A stretch of 6,555 nt of DNA from Bacillota bacterium. Lineage in GTDB: Bacteria > Bacillota > Clostridia > Lachnospirales > Lachnospiraceae. The stretch spans positions 1-6,555 of the forward strand of contig JAEZQN010000160.1 in assembly GCA_023441145.1 (NCBI GenBank), given 5' to 3'. Made by a program: the position numbers and the translations under genes. The notes beneath the pieces are model-generated. The model had not been told where the DNA came from. It ran no database searches and saw nothing but the letters and a program-made list of their open reading frames with translations. This document shows positions 1 to 6,550 of the stretch, piece after piece. Within the stretch, counting starts at the first letter, position 1. Every line of letters begins with the position of its first letter.

Positions 1-547
1 AATGAAGTCTGCCATAGATTTATTGGCTGGTATCCCTTCTATCGTCTATGGTTTCTTTGGAATTATGATTATTGTGCCTTTTGTCAGTAATGTGTTTGGA
101 GGCAATGGCAACAGTATACTAACAGCATCTATATTACTGGGAATTATGATTCTTCCTACCATTGTTAGTGTAAGTGAGGCGGCAATTCGAGCAGTGCCTG
201 ACAGCTATTATGAGGGTGCATTAGCTCTTGGAGCAAGTCATGAAAGAAGTGTATTCTTCGCTGTGTTACCTGCAGCGAAATCTGGCATACTTGCAGCAGT
301 GATTTTAGGAATCGGAAGGGCCATCGGAGAAACTATGGCAGTGATCATGGTAGCTGGTAATCAGACTAGAATGCCTAGTGGAATTCTAAATGGAATTCGA
401 ACCATGACTGCCAATATTGTCATTGAAATGGGATATGCAGCTGATTTACACAGAGAAGCCCTAATAGCAACGGCAGTAGTCTTGTTTGTATTCATTCTTA
501 TCATTAACTTAAGTTTCTCCCTAATTAAAAGGAGGAGCAAGCTATGA
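1..547 (+). CDS. pstC: Phosphate ABC transporter permease PstC, C-terminal part (5' end outside window)
   Basis: This is one of the two membrane subunits of the high-affinity phosphate importer PstSCAB. About 181 residues are visible; family members are usually near 290-310 residues, so roughly the first 110 are missing. The ATG at position 2 is therefore almost certainly an internal methionine, and base 1 is the last base of the preceding codon. Visible landmarks, numbered from that Met, are the PstC/PstA signature LAGIPSIVYGFFG (8-20), the EAA cytoplasmic loop that docks on the ATPase (E59-A-A through G77 to L89-P90), and GRAIGETMAV (105-114). Hydrophobic membrane spans lie near 14-32, 39-57, 95-117 and 153-174. 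The stop codon overlaps the pstA start as ATGA, indicating translational coupling. PstC is told from PstA by the GETMAV motif and by gene order. Confidence in the family is high. Confidence 0.95.
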   Translation, partial: MKSAIDLLAGIPSIVYGFFGIMIIVPFVSNVFGGNGNSILTASILLGIMILPTIVSVSEAAIRAVPDSYYEGALALGASHERSVFFAVLPAAKSGILAAVILGIGRAIGETMAVIMVAGNQTRMPSGILNGIRTMTANIVIEMGYAADLHREALIATAVVLFVFILIINLSFSLIKRRSKL

Positions 548-1404
548 AGATAAATGAAGTTAATATGAAAAAACAAAATAAAAGGCATATAGATTGGGTT
601 TCTGTTTTGCTTCGTGGAGGAGTAATTTTATCTGCAGCAGTTACTGTAACCGTGTTAGTGTTTATGATTTGCTATATAATCATTCGAGGTGTACCACATC
701 TTTCACCAAAGCTGTTTGCACTAGAGTATAATTCAAGTAACTTATCCTTATTACCAGCTTTGATTAACACGTTTCTTATTACTGGTATATCCTTATTATT
801 TGCTGTTCCTATTGGTGTTTTCTCTGCTATCTATCTAGTCGAGTATGCCAAGAGAGGGAATAAGGTAGTAGGTATTATTCGGATTACTTCAGAGACTTTA
901 TCAGGCATACCATCCATTGTGTATGGATTATTTGGAATGTTATTTTTTGTAACTGCATTGCATTGGAAGCTTTCAATTTTATCAGGTGCAGCCACTTTAG
1001 CAATTATGGTACTTCCTCTGATTATGAGAACTACCGAAGAAGCACTAAAGGCAGTGCCAGATTCCTATAGAGAGGGAAGCTTTGGTTTAGGGGCAGGACG
1101 TCTTAGAACAGTATTTCGCATCGTTCTTCCAGCCGCAGCACCAGGTATCCTATCTGGCATTATTTTATCTGTGGGTCGTATTGTAGGAGAATCCGCAGCC
1201 CTTATCTTCACTGCGGGAAGTGTTGCCGAACTGCCTAAAAGTCTATTTGACTCAGGAAGAACCTTAGCTGTCCACCTATACAACTTATCAAGTGAAGGAT
1301 TACATGTAGATGAGGCCTTTGCTACAGCTGTAGTATTACTGGTTATCGTAGTATTTATTAACTGGGGTTCAAGAAAATTAGCGAAGTGCCTGACAAAAGC
1401 CTAA
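544..1404 (+). CDS. pstA: Phosphate ABC transporter permease PstA
   Basis: This is the second membrane subunit of the phosphate importer, pairing with PstC to form the translocation path. It has 286 residues, a normal full length. A positively charged N-terminus (KKQNKR, 9-14) precedes the first membrane span (about 27-48). Further spans lie near 74-99, 119-137, 145-162, 200-220 and 256-275. It has LSGIPSIVYGLFG (119-131), nearly the same as the PstC signature, and the EAA loop (E165-E-A, VPDSYREG 171-178, LP 195-196). GRIVGESAAL (211-220) is the PstA version of the PstC GRAIGETMAV. The start at 544 is supported by GGAGG at 531-535, 8 nt upstream, and by the ATGA overlap with pstC. An alternative Met at residue 8 has no comparable ribosome binding site. 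pstB follows after a short gap. Nothing is truncated. Confidence 0.96.
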   Translation: MKINEVNMKKQNKRHIDWVSVLLRGGVILSAAVTVTVLVFMICYIIIRGVPHLSPKLFALEYNSSNLSLLPALINTFLITGISLLFAVPIGVFSAIYLVEYAKRGNKVVGIIRITSETLSGIPSIVYGLFGMLFFVTALHWKLSILSGAATLAIMVLPLIMRTTEEALKAVPDSYREGSFGLGAGRLRTVFRIVLPAAAPGILSGIILSVGRIVGESAALIFTAGSVAELPKSLFDSGRTLAVHLYNLSSEGLHVDEAFATAVVLLVIVVFINWGSRKLAKCLTKA

Positions 1405-1417
1405 GCTTAGTCATGAT

Positions 1418-1422
1418 AGGAG
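1418..1422 (+). promoter_or_regulatory. Shine-Dalgarno site deciding the pstB start
   Basis: AGGAG lies only 3 nt before the first in-frame ATG (1426), too close for good initiation. It is 9 nt before the second ATG (1432) and 12 nt before the third (1435). The spacing favours 1432 as the pstB start. This is a spacing inference and has not been measured. Confidence 0.7.
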
Positions 1423-1431
1423 AGAATGAGT

Positions 1432-2193
1432 ATGATGAAACAACAAAATAAGATTGAGATATCCGGTCTAGATTTATATTATAGTGATTTTCATGCCTTA
1501 AAGAATATTGATTTGAATATTAAAGCTGGAGAGATTACAGCTTTTATTGGACCATCTGGCTGCGGTAAGTCTACCTTACTAAAATCCTTAAATCGTATGA
1601 ATGACTTAGTAGAAGGATGTAAGATTACGGGGAATGTACTGCTAGATGGAGAAAATATATATGAGGGGATGGATTTGAATCTACTAAGAAAAAGAGTAGG
1701 TATGGTATTTCAAAAGCCTAATCCATTTCCAATGAGTGTATATGATAATATTGCTTTTGGGCCTAGAACCCATGGGATTAAAAACAAAACAGAGCTAGAT
1801 CATATAGTGGAAACCTCTCTAAGAAATGCTGCTATTTGGGATGAGGTGAAGGACCGTTTAAAGAAAAGTGCCCTAGGACTTTCTGGTGGTCAACAGCAAC
1901 GTATTTGTATTGCAAGAGCCTTAGCTGTCCAACCAGAAGTGATTCTAATGGATGAACCAACCTCAGCCCTAGATCCAATTTCCACTTCAAAGATAGAAGA
2001 CCTAGTATTGGAACTGAAAAAGGATTATACTATAGTTATGGTTACGCATAATATGCAACAGGCTACTAGAGTATCTGATACAACTGTATTTTTCCTTATG
2101 GGGGAAATTGTGGAATATGGAAATACAGAGGATTTGTTCGCTATGCCAAAGAATAAGAAGACCGAAGATTATATCACAGGGAGGTTTGGTTGA
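1432..2193 (+). CDS. pstB: Phosphate ABC transporter ATP-binding protein PstB
   Basis: This is the cytoplasmic ATPase that powers phosphate import through PstC-PstA. From the chosen start it has 253 residues, typical for PstB. All ABC motifs are intact: Walker A GPSGCGKST (40-48), Q-loop VFQKPNPFP with the glutamine at 94, signature LSGGQQQR (150-157), Walker B VILMDEP (170-176) with catalytic E175, D-loop SALD, and switch histidine H206 in MVTHNMQQ. NPFPMSVYDN after the Q-loop and SLNRMNDL after Walker A are PstB hallmarks that separate it from other ABC ATPases. ATGs at 1426, 1432 and 1435 are all in frame. 1432 was chosen on Shine-Dalgarno spacing; 1426 would add two residues. The stop TGA overlaps the phoU ATG by one base, so the two are likely translationally coupled. 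Confidence 0.97.
   Translation: MMKQQNKIEISGLDLYYSDFHALKNIDLNIKAGEITAFIGPSGCGKSTLLKSLNRMNDLVEGCKITGNVLLDGENIYEGMDLNLLRKRVGMVFQKPNPFPMSVYDNIAFGPRTHGIKNKTELDHIVETSLRNAAIWDEVKDRLKKSALGLSGGQQQRICIARALAVQPEVILMDEPTSALDPISTSKIEDLVLELKKDYTIVMVTHNMQQATRVSDTTVFFLMGEIVEYGNTEDLFAMPKNKKTEDYITGRFG
2178..2184 (+). promoter_or_regulatory. Shine-Dalgarno site for phoU, inside the pstB 3' end
   Basis: AGGGAGG sits 8 nt before the ATG at 2193, ideal spacing. It supports ATG 2193 over the in-frame TTG at 2190 as the phoU start. The site is embedded in the last codons of pstB. Confidence 0.8.
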
Positions 2194-2843
2194 TGAGAAA
2201 TCGTTTTGATCGACAATTGGAGCTATTAAACAGTGAGCTTACGCAAATGGGCTGTTTGATTGAGCAAGCTATAGAAATTGCAGTAAATGCCCTAGTTCAT
2301 CAGGATGTAGAAAAGGCAAACCAGGCAATTAAATTTGATGATGAAATAGACCGACAGGAAAGGGATATTGAGTCCTTATGTATGAAACTTTTGTTACAGC
2401 AACAACCAGTAGCAAAGGATTTACGTCTGATTTCAGCAGCTCTTAAAATGATTACTGATATGGAAAGAATTGGGGACCATGCCCAGGATATTTCAGAAAT
2501 AACTATTTTGCTAGCAGGCAAACCATATTTTAATAACTTAAAATACATTCAGGATATGGCAAAGGAAACTATCGTAATGGTGGTAAATAGTATCGAAGCC
2601 TTTGTTCAGAGTAATATTGACATTGCTGAGGAAGTGATCACTCATGATGATATCGTAGATGATTTATTTATTAAGTTAAAGGAAGAAATCATCCATGTTA
2701 TAGGTAGCCATCCAGAGCATGCTGAACAGGCAACAGATTTACTTATGATTGGCAAGTACTTCGAGCGAATCGGAGATCACGCCACCAATATTGCTGAGTG
2801 GGTTATCTTCTCAATCAATGGAGTACACGAGGACAGAAATTAA
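2193..2843 (+). CDS. phoU: Phosphate signalling / transport regulatory protein PhoU
   Basis: PhoU is a cytoplasmic helical protein that links the Pst transporter to the PhoR kinase and dampens phosphate uptake and pho-gene activation when phosphate is plentiful. At 216 residues it is the normal length. The sequence is two tandem three-helix repeats. Each repeat carries the metal-binding signature of the family: DMERIGDHAQDI (89-100) in the first and YFERIGDHATNIAEWV (189-204) in the second. The segment QQQPVAKDLRLISAALKM (69-86) before the first signature is also typical. No membrane segment or signal peptide is visible, as expected. The start was chosen at ATG 2193, overlapping the pstB stop, because of a well-placed Shine-Dalgarno site. 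The gene is followed by a probable terminator, so it is likely the last gene of the pst transcript. Confidence 0.96.
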   Translation: MRNRFDRQLELLNSELTQMGCLIEQAIEIAVNALVHQDVEKANQAIKFDDEIDRQERDIESLCMKLLLQQQPVAKDLRLISAALKMITDMERIGDHAQDISEITILLAGKPYFNNLKYIQDMAKETIVMVVNSIEAFVQSNIDIAEEVITHDDIVDDLFIKLKEEIIHVIGSHPEHAEQATDLLMIGKYFERIGDHATNIAEWVIFSINGVHEDRN

Positions 2844-2851
2844 TAATTGCG

Positions 2852-2889
2852 CAAGGTGGCTTTCGTGTATCGTATAGCCACTTTGTTTT
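2852..2889 (+). terminator. Probable intrinsic terminator after phoU
   Basis: A 10-bp stem pairs 2852-2861 (CAAGGTGGCT) with 2876-2885 (AGCCACTTTG), with a single G-U wobble and a 14-nt loop. TTTT (2886-2889) follows directly, and three more T residues lie in the descending arm. It starts 9 nt after the phoU stop, a typical position. The T tract is short, so termination may be partial and allow some read-through into the regulator genes. Confidence 0.65.
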
Positions 2890-2915
2890 ACTATATAGAC
2901 TAATTATGTTAGAAT
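2887..2915 (+). promoter_or_regulatory. Candidate sigma-A promoter for the phoP-phoR pair
   Basis: The -35 TTTACT (2887-2892, 4 of 6 consensus matches) and -10 TAGAAT (2910-2915, 5 of 6) are separated by exactly 17 nt. TGT (2907-2909) directly before the -10 makes it an extended -10 element. Transcription would start near 2921-2923, giving a leader of about 38 nt before the response regulator. The -35 overlaps the terminator T tract. No convincing PhoP-type direct repeat was seen around it by eye. Confidence 0.6.
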
Positions 2916-2945
2916 ACAAGCAAATGGTACGATGTGTGATTTTGG

Positions 2946-2951
2946 AAGGAG
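2946..2951 (+). promoter_or_regulatory. Shine-Dalgarno site fixing the response regulator start
   Basis: AAGGAG lies 8 nt before the ATG at 2960. It settles the start there. The frame is open further upstream to 2798, but that stretch lies in the phoU coding region and the terminator and encodes no receiver-domain sequence. Confidence 0.85.
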
Positions 2952-2959
2952 CATTCGCT

Positions 2960-3634
2960 ATGTCATTGATATATATTGTTGAAGATGATACCAATATAAG
3001 AGAAATAGAAAGCTTTGCCTTAAAAAACAGTGGTTATACCACAGTGGAAATGGAAAAAGGTAAGGAATTATACAAGAAGCTTCAGGAGAGAATTCCTAGT
3101 CTCATTGTATTAGATATTATGCTTCCAGACGAGGATGGACTAGATATTATTAGAAAACTACGTCAAATGCCAGAGACTAAGAGCATTCCAGTTCTTATGG
3201 TTACCGCCAAAACAACAGAGTTAGATAAGGTAAAAGGACTAGACATGGGAGCGGATGATTATCTAACCAAACCATTTGGTGTTATGGAATTTATCTCTAG
3301 AGTTAAAGCTCTACTAAGAAGAAGTGAGCAAAGTGGCAAAGAGGAGAATCTTAGTTTTCAGGAAATATATCTAGACGTGCTTAGACATCAGGTCTATGTA
3401 GAGGAAGAAGCATGTGACCTAACCTATAAGGAATATAAACTATTAAAGCTATTTATGCAGAATGTAGGAAGAGTTTTAACAAGAGAAATGCTGATGGAGA
3501 AGGTCTGGGGTATAGATTTTGAAGGAGAGTCTAGAACCCTTGATATGCATATTAAGACACTAAGGCAGAAACTAAAGGACGCAGGAGGGTATATACATAC
3601 CATACGAAACGTTGGTTATGTATTAGAGAAATAG
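2960..3634 (+). CDS. phoP: OmpR/PhoB-family response regulator, PhoP-like
   Basis: This is a DNA-binding response regulator of 224 residues, expected to be phosphorylated by the adjacent kinase and to control phosphate-starvation genes. An N-terminal receiver domain (about 1-120) has the acidic pair E8-D9, phosphoacceptor D52 in LIVLDIMLPDEDG, T82, switch residue Y101 and K104 in the KPF motif. After a short linker, a winged-helix domain (about 130-224) shows DLTYKEYKLLKLF, GRVLTREMLMEKVWG, RTLDMHIKTLRQKL and the closing TIRNVGYVLEK, all typical of the OmpR/PhoB class. Family membership is certain from sequence. The PhoP assignment rests on its position after pst-phoU and on its partner kinase having PhoR sensor motifs. 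The kinase gene starts 18 nt downstream, so the two are co-transcribed. The start at 2960 is set by its ribosome binding site and by where the receiver homology begins. Confidence 0.93.
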   Translation: MSLIYIVEDDTNIREIESFALKNSGYTTVEMEKGKELYKKLQERIPSLIVLDIMLPDEDGLDIIRKLRQMPETKSIPVLMVTAKTTELDKVKGLDMGADDYLTKPFGVMEFISRVKALLRRSEQSGKEENLSFQEIYLDVLRHQVYVEEEACDLTYKEYKLLKLFMQNVGRVLTREMLMEKVWGIDFEGESRTLDMHIKTLRQKLKDAGGYIHTIRNVGYVLEK

Positions 3635-3652
3635 GAAATACAGGAGGAATGT

Positions 3653-4966
3653 ATGAAAAGAAGAATTAACATACAGCTTCTGGTACTGGGAGCAATCGCA
3701 ATCATTTGTACATTATGTCTATCTGTGACCGTGTTTTATGATCATTTCAAAACTCAGGTGAAGGATGATTTAAAAAGTTATGCAGTATTTCTATCGTTTA
3801 TGGATTCTAGTCAGATGGAGAAATTGGCAGAAAAGCAGGGAGATGTAGATAACTTAAGAATTACTGTGGTTGAGAGTGATGGAACAGTAAGCTTTGATTC
3901 CCAGGTAGATATTAAAACATTAGACAACCATAAAACTCGTCCTGAAATTGTGGAAGCTATCAAAAATGGCAGTGGAAGTAGTATCCGCAACTCTGACACG
4001 TTGTCACAAGATGTGTTTTACTATGCTCATCGTCTTGAGGGTGGACAGATACTTCGAGTCTCTAAGGAGACTAGTAGCATTTTCAGTATTTTTTACCATA
4101 TGATACCTGTATTACTGTTAATGGGTGTCCTGATTTTTATCTTATGTATGGTAATCGCTCGATATCTAGCTCGCTCCATTATATCACCAATTAAGTATTT
4201 GGCTATGGATCTTCAAAATCCTAAAAAGGATATGATATATAAAGAATTAGTCCCATTTACCGAGATGATTCAAGAACAGCATAGAAATATCTTAAAAAAT
4301 GCGAAGATGAGACAGGAATTCACAGCAAATGTATCTCATGAATTAAAAACACCACTTACGGCAATTTCGGGATATGCAGAGTTGATTGAAAATGGTATGG
4401 CCAATGGAGAGGATATAAAACGCTTTTCCACGGAAATACATCGCAATGCCAATCGACTCCTTACAATTATTAATGATACGATTCGATTGTCGGAACTGGA
4501 TTATAATGAATTATCCGTCACAACTGAGCCAATAGATTTATATAATCTTGTTCTTTCCTGTGTAAAAACCTTGGAAATTAACGCCGAGAAGAATCAGGTG
4601 ACTATAGAAGTAAAAGGAAGTCATAATATAGTAGAAGCGAATAAGCAGATGATGGAGGAATTGATCTTTAACCTTTGTGATAATGCCATTCGTTACAACA
4701 ATATTGGTGGAAAGGTGATAGTTACCGTAGAAGATGTGAAGGGAAGAATTTTACTATCTGTCAAGGATACTGGTATAGGAATACCTAAAAAACACCAGGA
4801 AAGAATTTTTGAGCGGTTCTATCGTGTGGATAGGAGTAGGTCAAAGTCTACTGGAGGTACTGGTTTAGGATTAGCCATTGTAAAGCATATTGTGGCTCAA
4901 CATAATGCAGAACTTAATTTAATCAGTGAGGAAGGTAAGGGAACAGAGATTACCGTTCTGTTTTAA
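3653..4966 (+). CDS. phoR: PhoR-type sensor histidine kinase lacking a cytoplasmic PAS domain
   Basis: This is a membrane sensor kinase of 437 residues, the probable partner of the preceding regulator. Order: TM1 (about 7-29); extracytoplasmic domain (30-149); TM2 (150-170); HAMP-like linker (171-217, with P179); HisKA domain with phosphoacceptor H229 in NVSHELKTPLTA; HATPase domain with N-box NLCDNAIRYN (340-349), G1 box DTGIGIP (372-378), F-box IFERFYRVD and G2 box GTGLGL (402-407). HELKT (229-233) carries the threonine linked to phosphatase activity in this class. The outer domain has RITVVESDGTVSFDS (69-83), NHKTRPEI (92-99) and SIRNSDTL (110-117), which I recognise as the PAS-like extracytoplasmic fold of Bacillus PhoR. 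Unlike the roughly 580-residue Bacillus protein, no cytoplasmic PAS lies between HAMP and HisKA. AGGAGG at 3642-3647 precedes the start by 5 nt. Confidence 0.9.
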   Translation: MKRRINIQLLVLGAIAIICTLCLSVTVFYDHFKTQVKDDLKSYAVFLSFMDSSQMEKLAEKQGDVDNLRITVVESDGTVSFDSQVDIKTLDNHKTRPEIVEAIKNGSGSSIRNSDTLSQDVFYYAHRLEGGQILRVSKETSSIFSIFYHMIPVLLLMGVLIFILCMVIARYLARSIISPIKYLAMDLQNPKKDMIYKELVPFTEMIQEQHRNILKNAKMRQEFTANVSHELKTPLTAISGYAELIENGMANGEDIKRFSTEIHRNANRLLTIINDTIRLSELDYNELSVTTEPIDLYNLVLSCVKTLEINAEKNQVTIEVKGSHNIVEANKQMMEELIFNLCDNAIRYNNIGGKVIVTVEDVKGRILLSVKDTGIGIPKKHQERIFERFYRVDRSRSKSTGGTGLGLAIVKHIVAQHNAELNLISEEGKGTEITVLF

Positions 4967-4981
4967 AAAGACGGTAATCTC
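4946..4981 (+). other. Perfect 11-bp inverted repeat spanning the kinase stop codon
   Basis: GAGATTACCGT (4946-4956) is the exact reverse complement of ACGGTAATCTC (4971-4981), with a 14-nt loop that contains the TAA stop codon at 4964-4966. In RNA this is a stable hairpin at the end of the phoR message. No T tract follows (the next bases are ATGCAAAACC), so it is not a textbook intrinsic terminator. A weak terminator, an mRNA 3'-end stabiliser or a protein-binding palindrome are all possible. Confidence 0.6.
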
Positions 4982-5008
4982 ATGCAAAACCTTGTGATTC
5001 TAATTATA

Positions 5009-5017
5009 TGGTAAAAT
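5009..5017 (+). promoter_or_regulatory. Candidate upstream pyk promoter (extended -10)
   Basis: TGGTAAAAT is an extended -10 element: TG, one base, then TAAAAT, which matches the consensus at 5 of 6 positions. The -35 region at 17-nt spacing (4989-4994) is poor, and TTGTGA at 4992 is too close (14 nt), so the promoter would depend on the extended -10. Its start point would fall near 5023-5025, giving a leader of about 85 nt before pyk. Confidence 0.45.
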
Positions 5018-5021
5018 ATAG

Positions 5022-5050
5022 TTGAAATATAAAGGAATAAAGTGTATGAT
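5022..5050 (+). promoter_or_regulatory. Candidate main pyk promoter (sigma-A type)
   Basis: The -35 TTGAAA (5022-5027) and -10 TATGAT (5045-5050) each match consensus at 5 of 6 positions, with an ideal 17-nt spacer. Transcription would begin near 5056-5058, leaving a leader of about 52 nt. This is the best promoter-like sequence in the window. I saw no riboswitch, strong hairpin or obvious operator in the leader. Confidence 0.6.
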
Positions 5051-5108
5051 AGTTTCGATTTATAAAACATCTAGTGAGATAGGTAGATAAGAGAAAGGCA
5101 GGATAATA

Positions 5109-6545
5109 ATGCGCAAAACTAAGATAGTATGTACCCTAGGTCCTTCTACAGATAGTGAAGATATGATAAGACGTTTAATGATAGAGGGAATGGATGTAGC
5201 TAGATTTAATTTTTCTCATGGAAGCCATGAGGAGCAGGGGAAAAGGCTTGCATTAATCAAAAAGATTCGGCAAGAGTTAAACCTTCCAGTTGCTACTTTA
5301 TTAGATACAAAGGGTCCTGAGATTCGAATTGGTACCTTTAAAAATAGTAGTATTAATCTAGAAAAAGGCCAACGCTTTACGTTGACCAATGAGGACATAG
5401 AAGGAAATAAAGATAGAGTTAGCGTTACATATAAGGAATTGGTAAATGATGTAAAGATAGGCGATCGTATTCTTATTGATGATGGGCTTATCGATATGGA
5501 GGTTGAAAAACTTACAGATACTGATATTATTTGTAGAGTACTTAACGATGGTAAGATATCCAATCGTAAGGGAATTAATGTTCCAGGTGTAGAAATAAAC
5601 ATGCCATTTATCAGTAAGAAGGATTATGATGATATACTATTTGGCATTGAGCAAGGCTTTGATTTTATTGCTTGTTCCTTTACTCGTTCTGCAAATGATG
5701 TGAAAAAGGTTCGGGATATTCTTAAGGTAAAGAAATGCACTACTATTAATATTATAGCCAAAATAGAGAATCAGCAGGGAGTAGAAAATATTGATGAGAT
5801 CCTAGAAGTAGCGGATGGAATTATGATTGCTCGTGGTGATATGGGTGTAGAAATACCACTTGAAAATGTTCCTGTTATTCAAAAAATGTTGATTGAAAAG
5901 GTATATAGAGCAGGAAAACAGGTAATTACTGCGACACAGATGTTAGATTCTATGATGAAAAATCCTAGACCTACTAGGGCAGAGACTACAGATGTCGCCA
6001 ATGCCATTTATCAAGGAACGAGTGCTATTATGTTATCAGGAGAGACAGCTGCTGGTCAGTACCCAATTGAAGCATTACAGACTATGGTTCGTATCGCCAT
6101 TCGAACTGAGGAAGATGTAGATTATAGACAAGTATTTTACAAAGGGAGTGGTATCGATCGAACAGATATCACCAATGCGATTTCTCATGCAACCTGTACA
6201 ACAGCATCGGATTTATCTGCGAAGGCCATTATAACCGTAACCAAATCCGGACAGACTGCTCGAATGGTATCTAGATACCGTCCAGATTGTCAGATTATTG
6301 GATGTACCACAGAGAAGCATGTATGTAGACAACTTAACATGTCTTGGGGGGTTCGACCTCTCCTTATCAATGAAGAAAGTGATATAGAAAGTCTCTTTGA
6401 TCATGCATTAAGAGCTAGCTGGAATGCAGGCTATGTTGATGCAGGAGATGTGGTTGTATTAACTGCAGGTTCTCCATTGGGGCGTTCTGGTACTACAAAC
6501 TTAATAAAAGCTTGTGTAGCAAGTGGAGATTATAAGGTACTATAG
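5109..6545 (+). CDS. pyk: Pyruvate kinase
   Basis: This cytoplasmic glycolytic enzyme transfers phosphate from phosphoenolpyruvate to ADP, giving pyruvate and ATP. At 478 residues it resembles E. coli PykF in length and lacks the extra C-terminal PEP-utiliser domain of the Bacillus enzyme. The N-terminus KTKIVCTLGPST (3-14) fits the family start. Catalytic features are R32, N34, S36 and D66 for substrate and monovalent cation, LDTKGPEIR (65-73), the signature IIAKIENQQGVENIDEIL (215-232) with catalytic K218 and metal ligand E220, D244 in ARGDMGVEIP, and T276 in TATQMLDSM. The B domain spans about 70-165. E71 in GPEIR is the residue associated with potassium dependence. TKSGQT (378-383) matches the phosphate-binding loop for fructose 1,6-bisphosphate in other pyruvate kinases, suggesting allosteric activation (inference). 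AAAGG and AGGA lie 10 and 5 nt before the ATG. Its own promoters suggest regulation apart from the phosphate genes. Confidence 0.97.
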   Translation: MRKTKIVCTLGPSTDSEDMIRRLMIEGMDVARFNFSHGSHEEQGKRLALIKKIRQELNLPVATLLDTKGPEIRIGTFKNSSINLEKGQRFTLTNEDIEGNKDRVSVTYKELVNDVKIGDRILIDDGLIDMEVEKLTDTDIICRVLNDGKISNRKGINVPGVEINMPFISKKDYDDILFGIEQGFDFIACSFTRSANDVKKVRDILKVKKCTTINIIAKIENQQGVENIDEILEVADGIMIARGDMGVEIPLENVPVIQKMLIEKVYRAGKQVITATQMLDSMMKNPRPTRAETTDVANAIYQGTSAIMLSGETAAGQYPIEALQTMVRIAIRTEEDVDYRQVFYKGSGIDRTDITNAISHATCTTASDLSAKAIITVTKSGQTARMVSRYRPDCQIIGCTTEKHVCRQLNMSWGVRPLLINEESDIESLFDHALRASWNAGYVDAGDVVVLTAGSPLGRSGTTNLIKACVASGDYKVL

Positions 6546-6550
6546 GGTAT

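Noticed and set aside
506..515. 10-bp palindrome AACTTAAGTT near the end of pstC
   Set aside because: It is inside coding sequence for the last membrane span, AT-rich and short. Chance is the simplest explanation, and no loop or T tract accompanies it.
361..588. 75-codon minus-strand open frame across the pstC-pstA junction
   Set aside because: It is a shadow of two conserved genes, with no recognisable family or ribosome binding support. The same applies to the minus-strand frames at 1065-1283, 2300-2548, 3811-3999 and 6213-6404.
2847..2854. Palindrome TTGCGCAA just after phoU
   Set aside because: Only 8 bp, and it overlaps the base of the terminator stem; there is no second copy nearby to suggest an operator.
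2798..2959. Open in-frame extension of the response regulator upstream to an ATG at 2798
   Set aside because: It overlaps the phoU 3' end and the terminator, encodes no receiver-domain sequence, and a strong Shine-Dalgarno site sets the start at 2960.
5051..5108. Possible riboswitch or leader regulation in the pyk 5' leader
   Set aside because: Only a 4-bp stem (ATCT/AGAT, near 5069-5080) was found, and the leader is too short and unstructured for a known riboswitch class.
5216..5602. 128-codon open frame on the minus strand
   Set aside because: It lies wholly inside pyk, opposite a conserved enzyme, and has a serine/isoleucine-rich composition typical of antisense frames with no recognisable domain.
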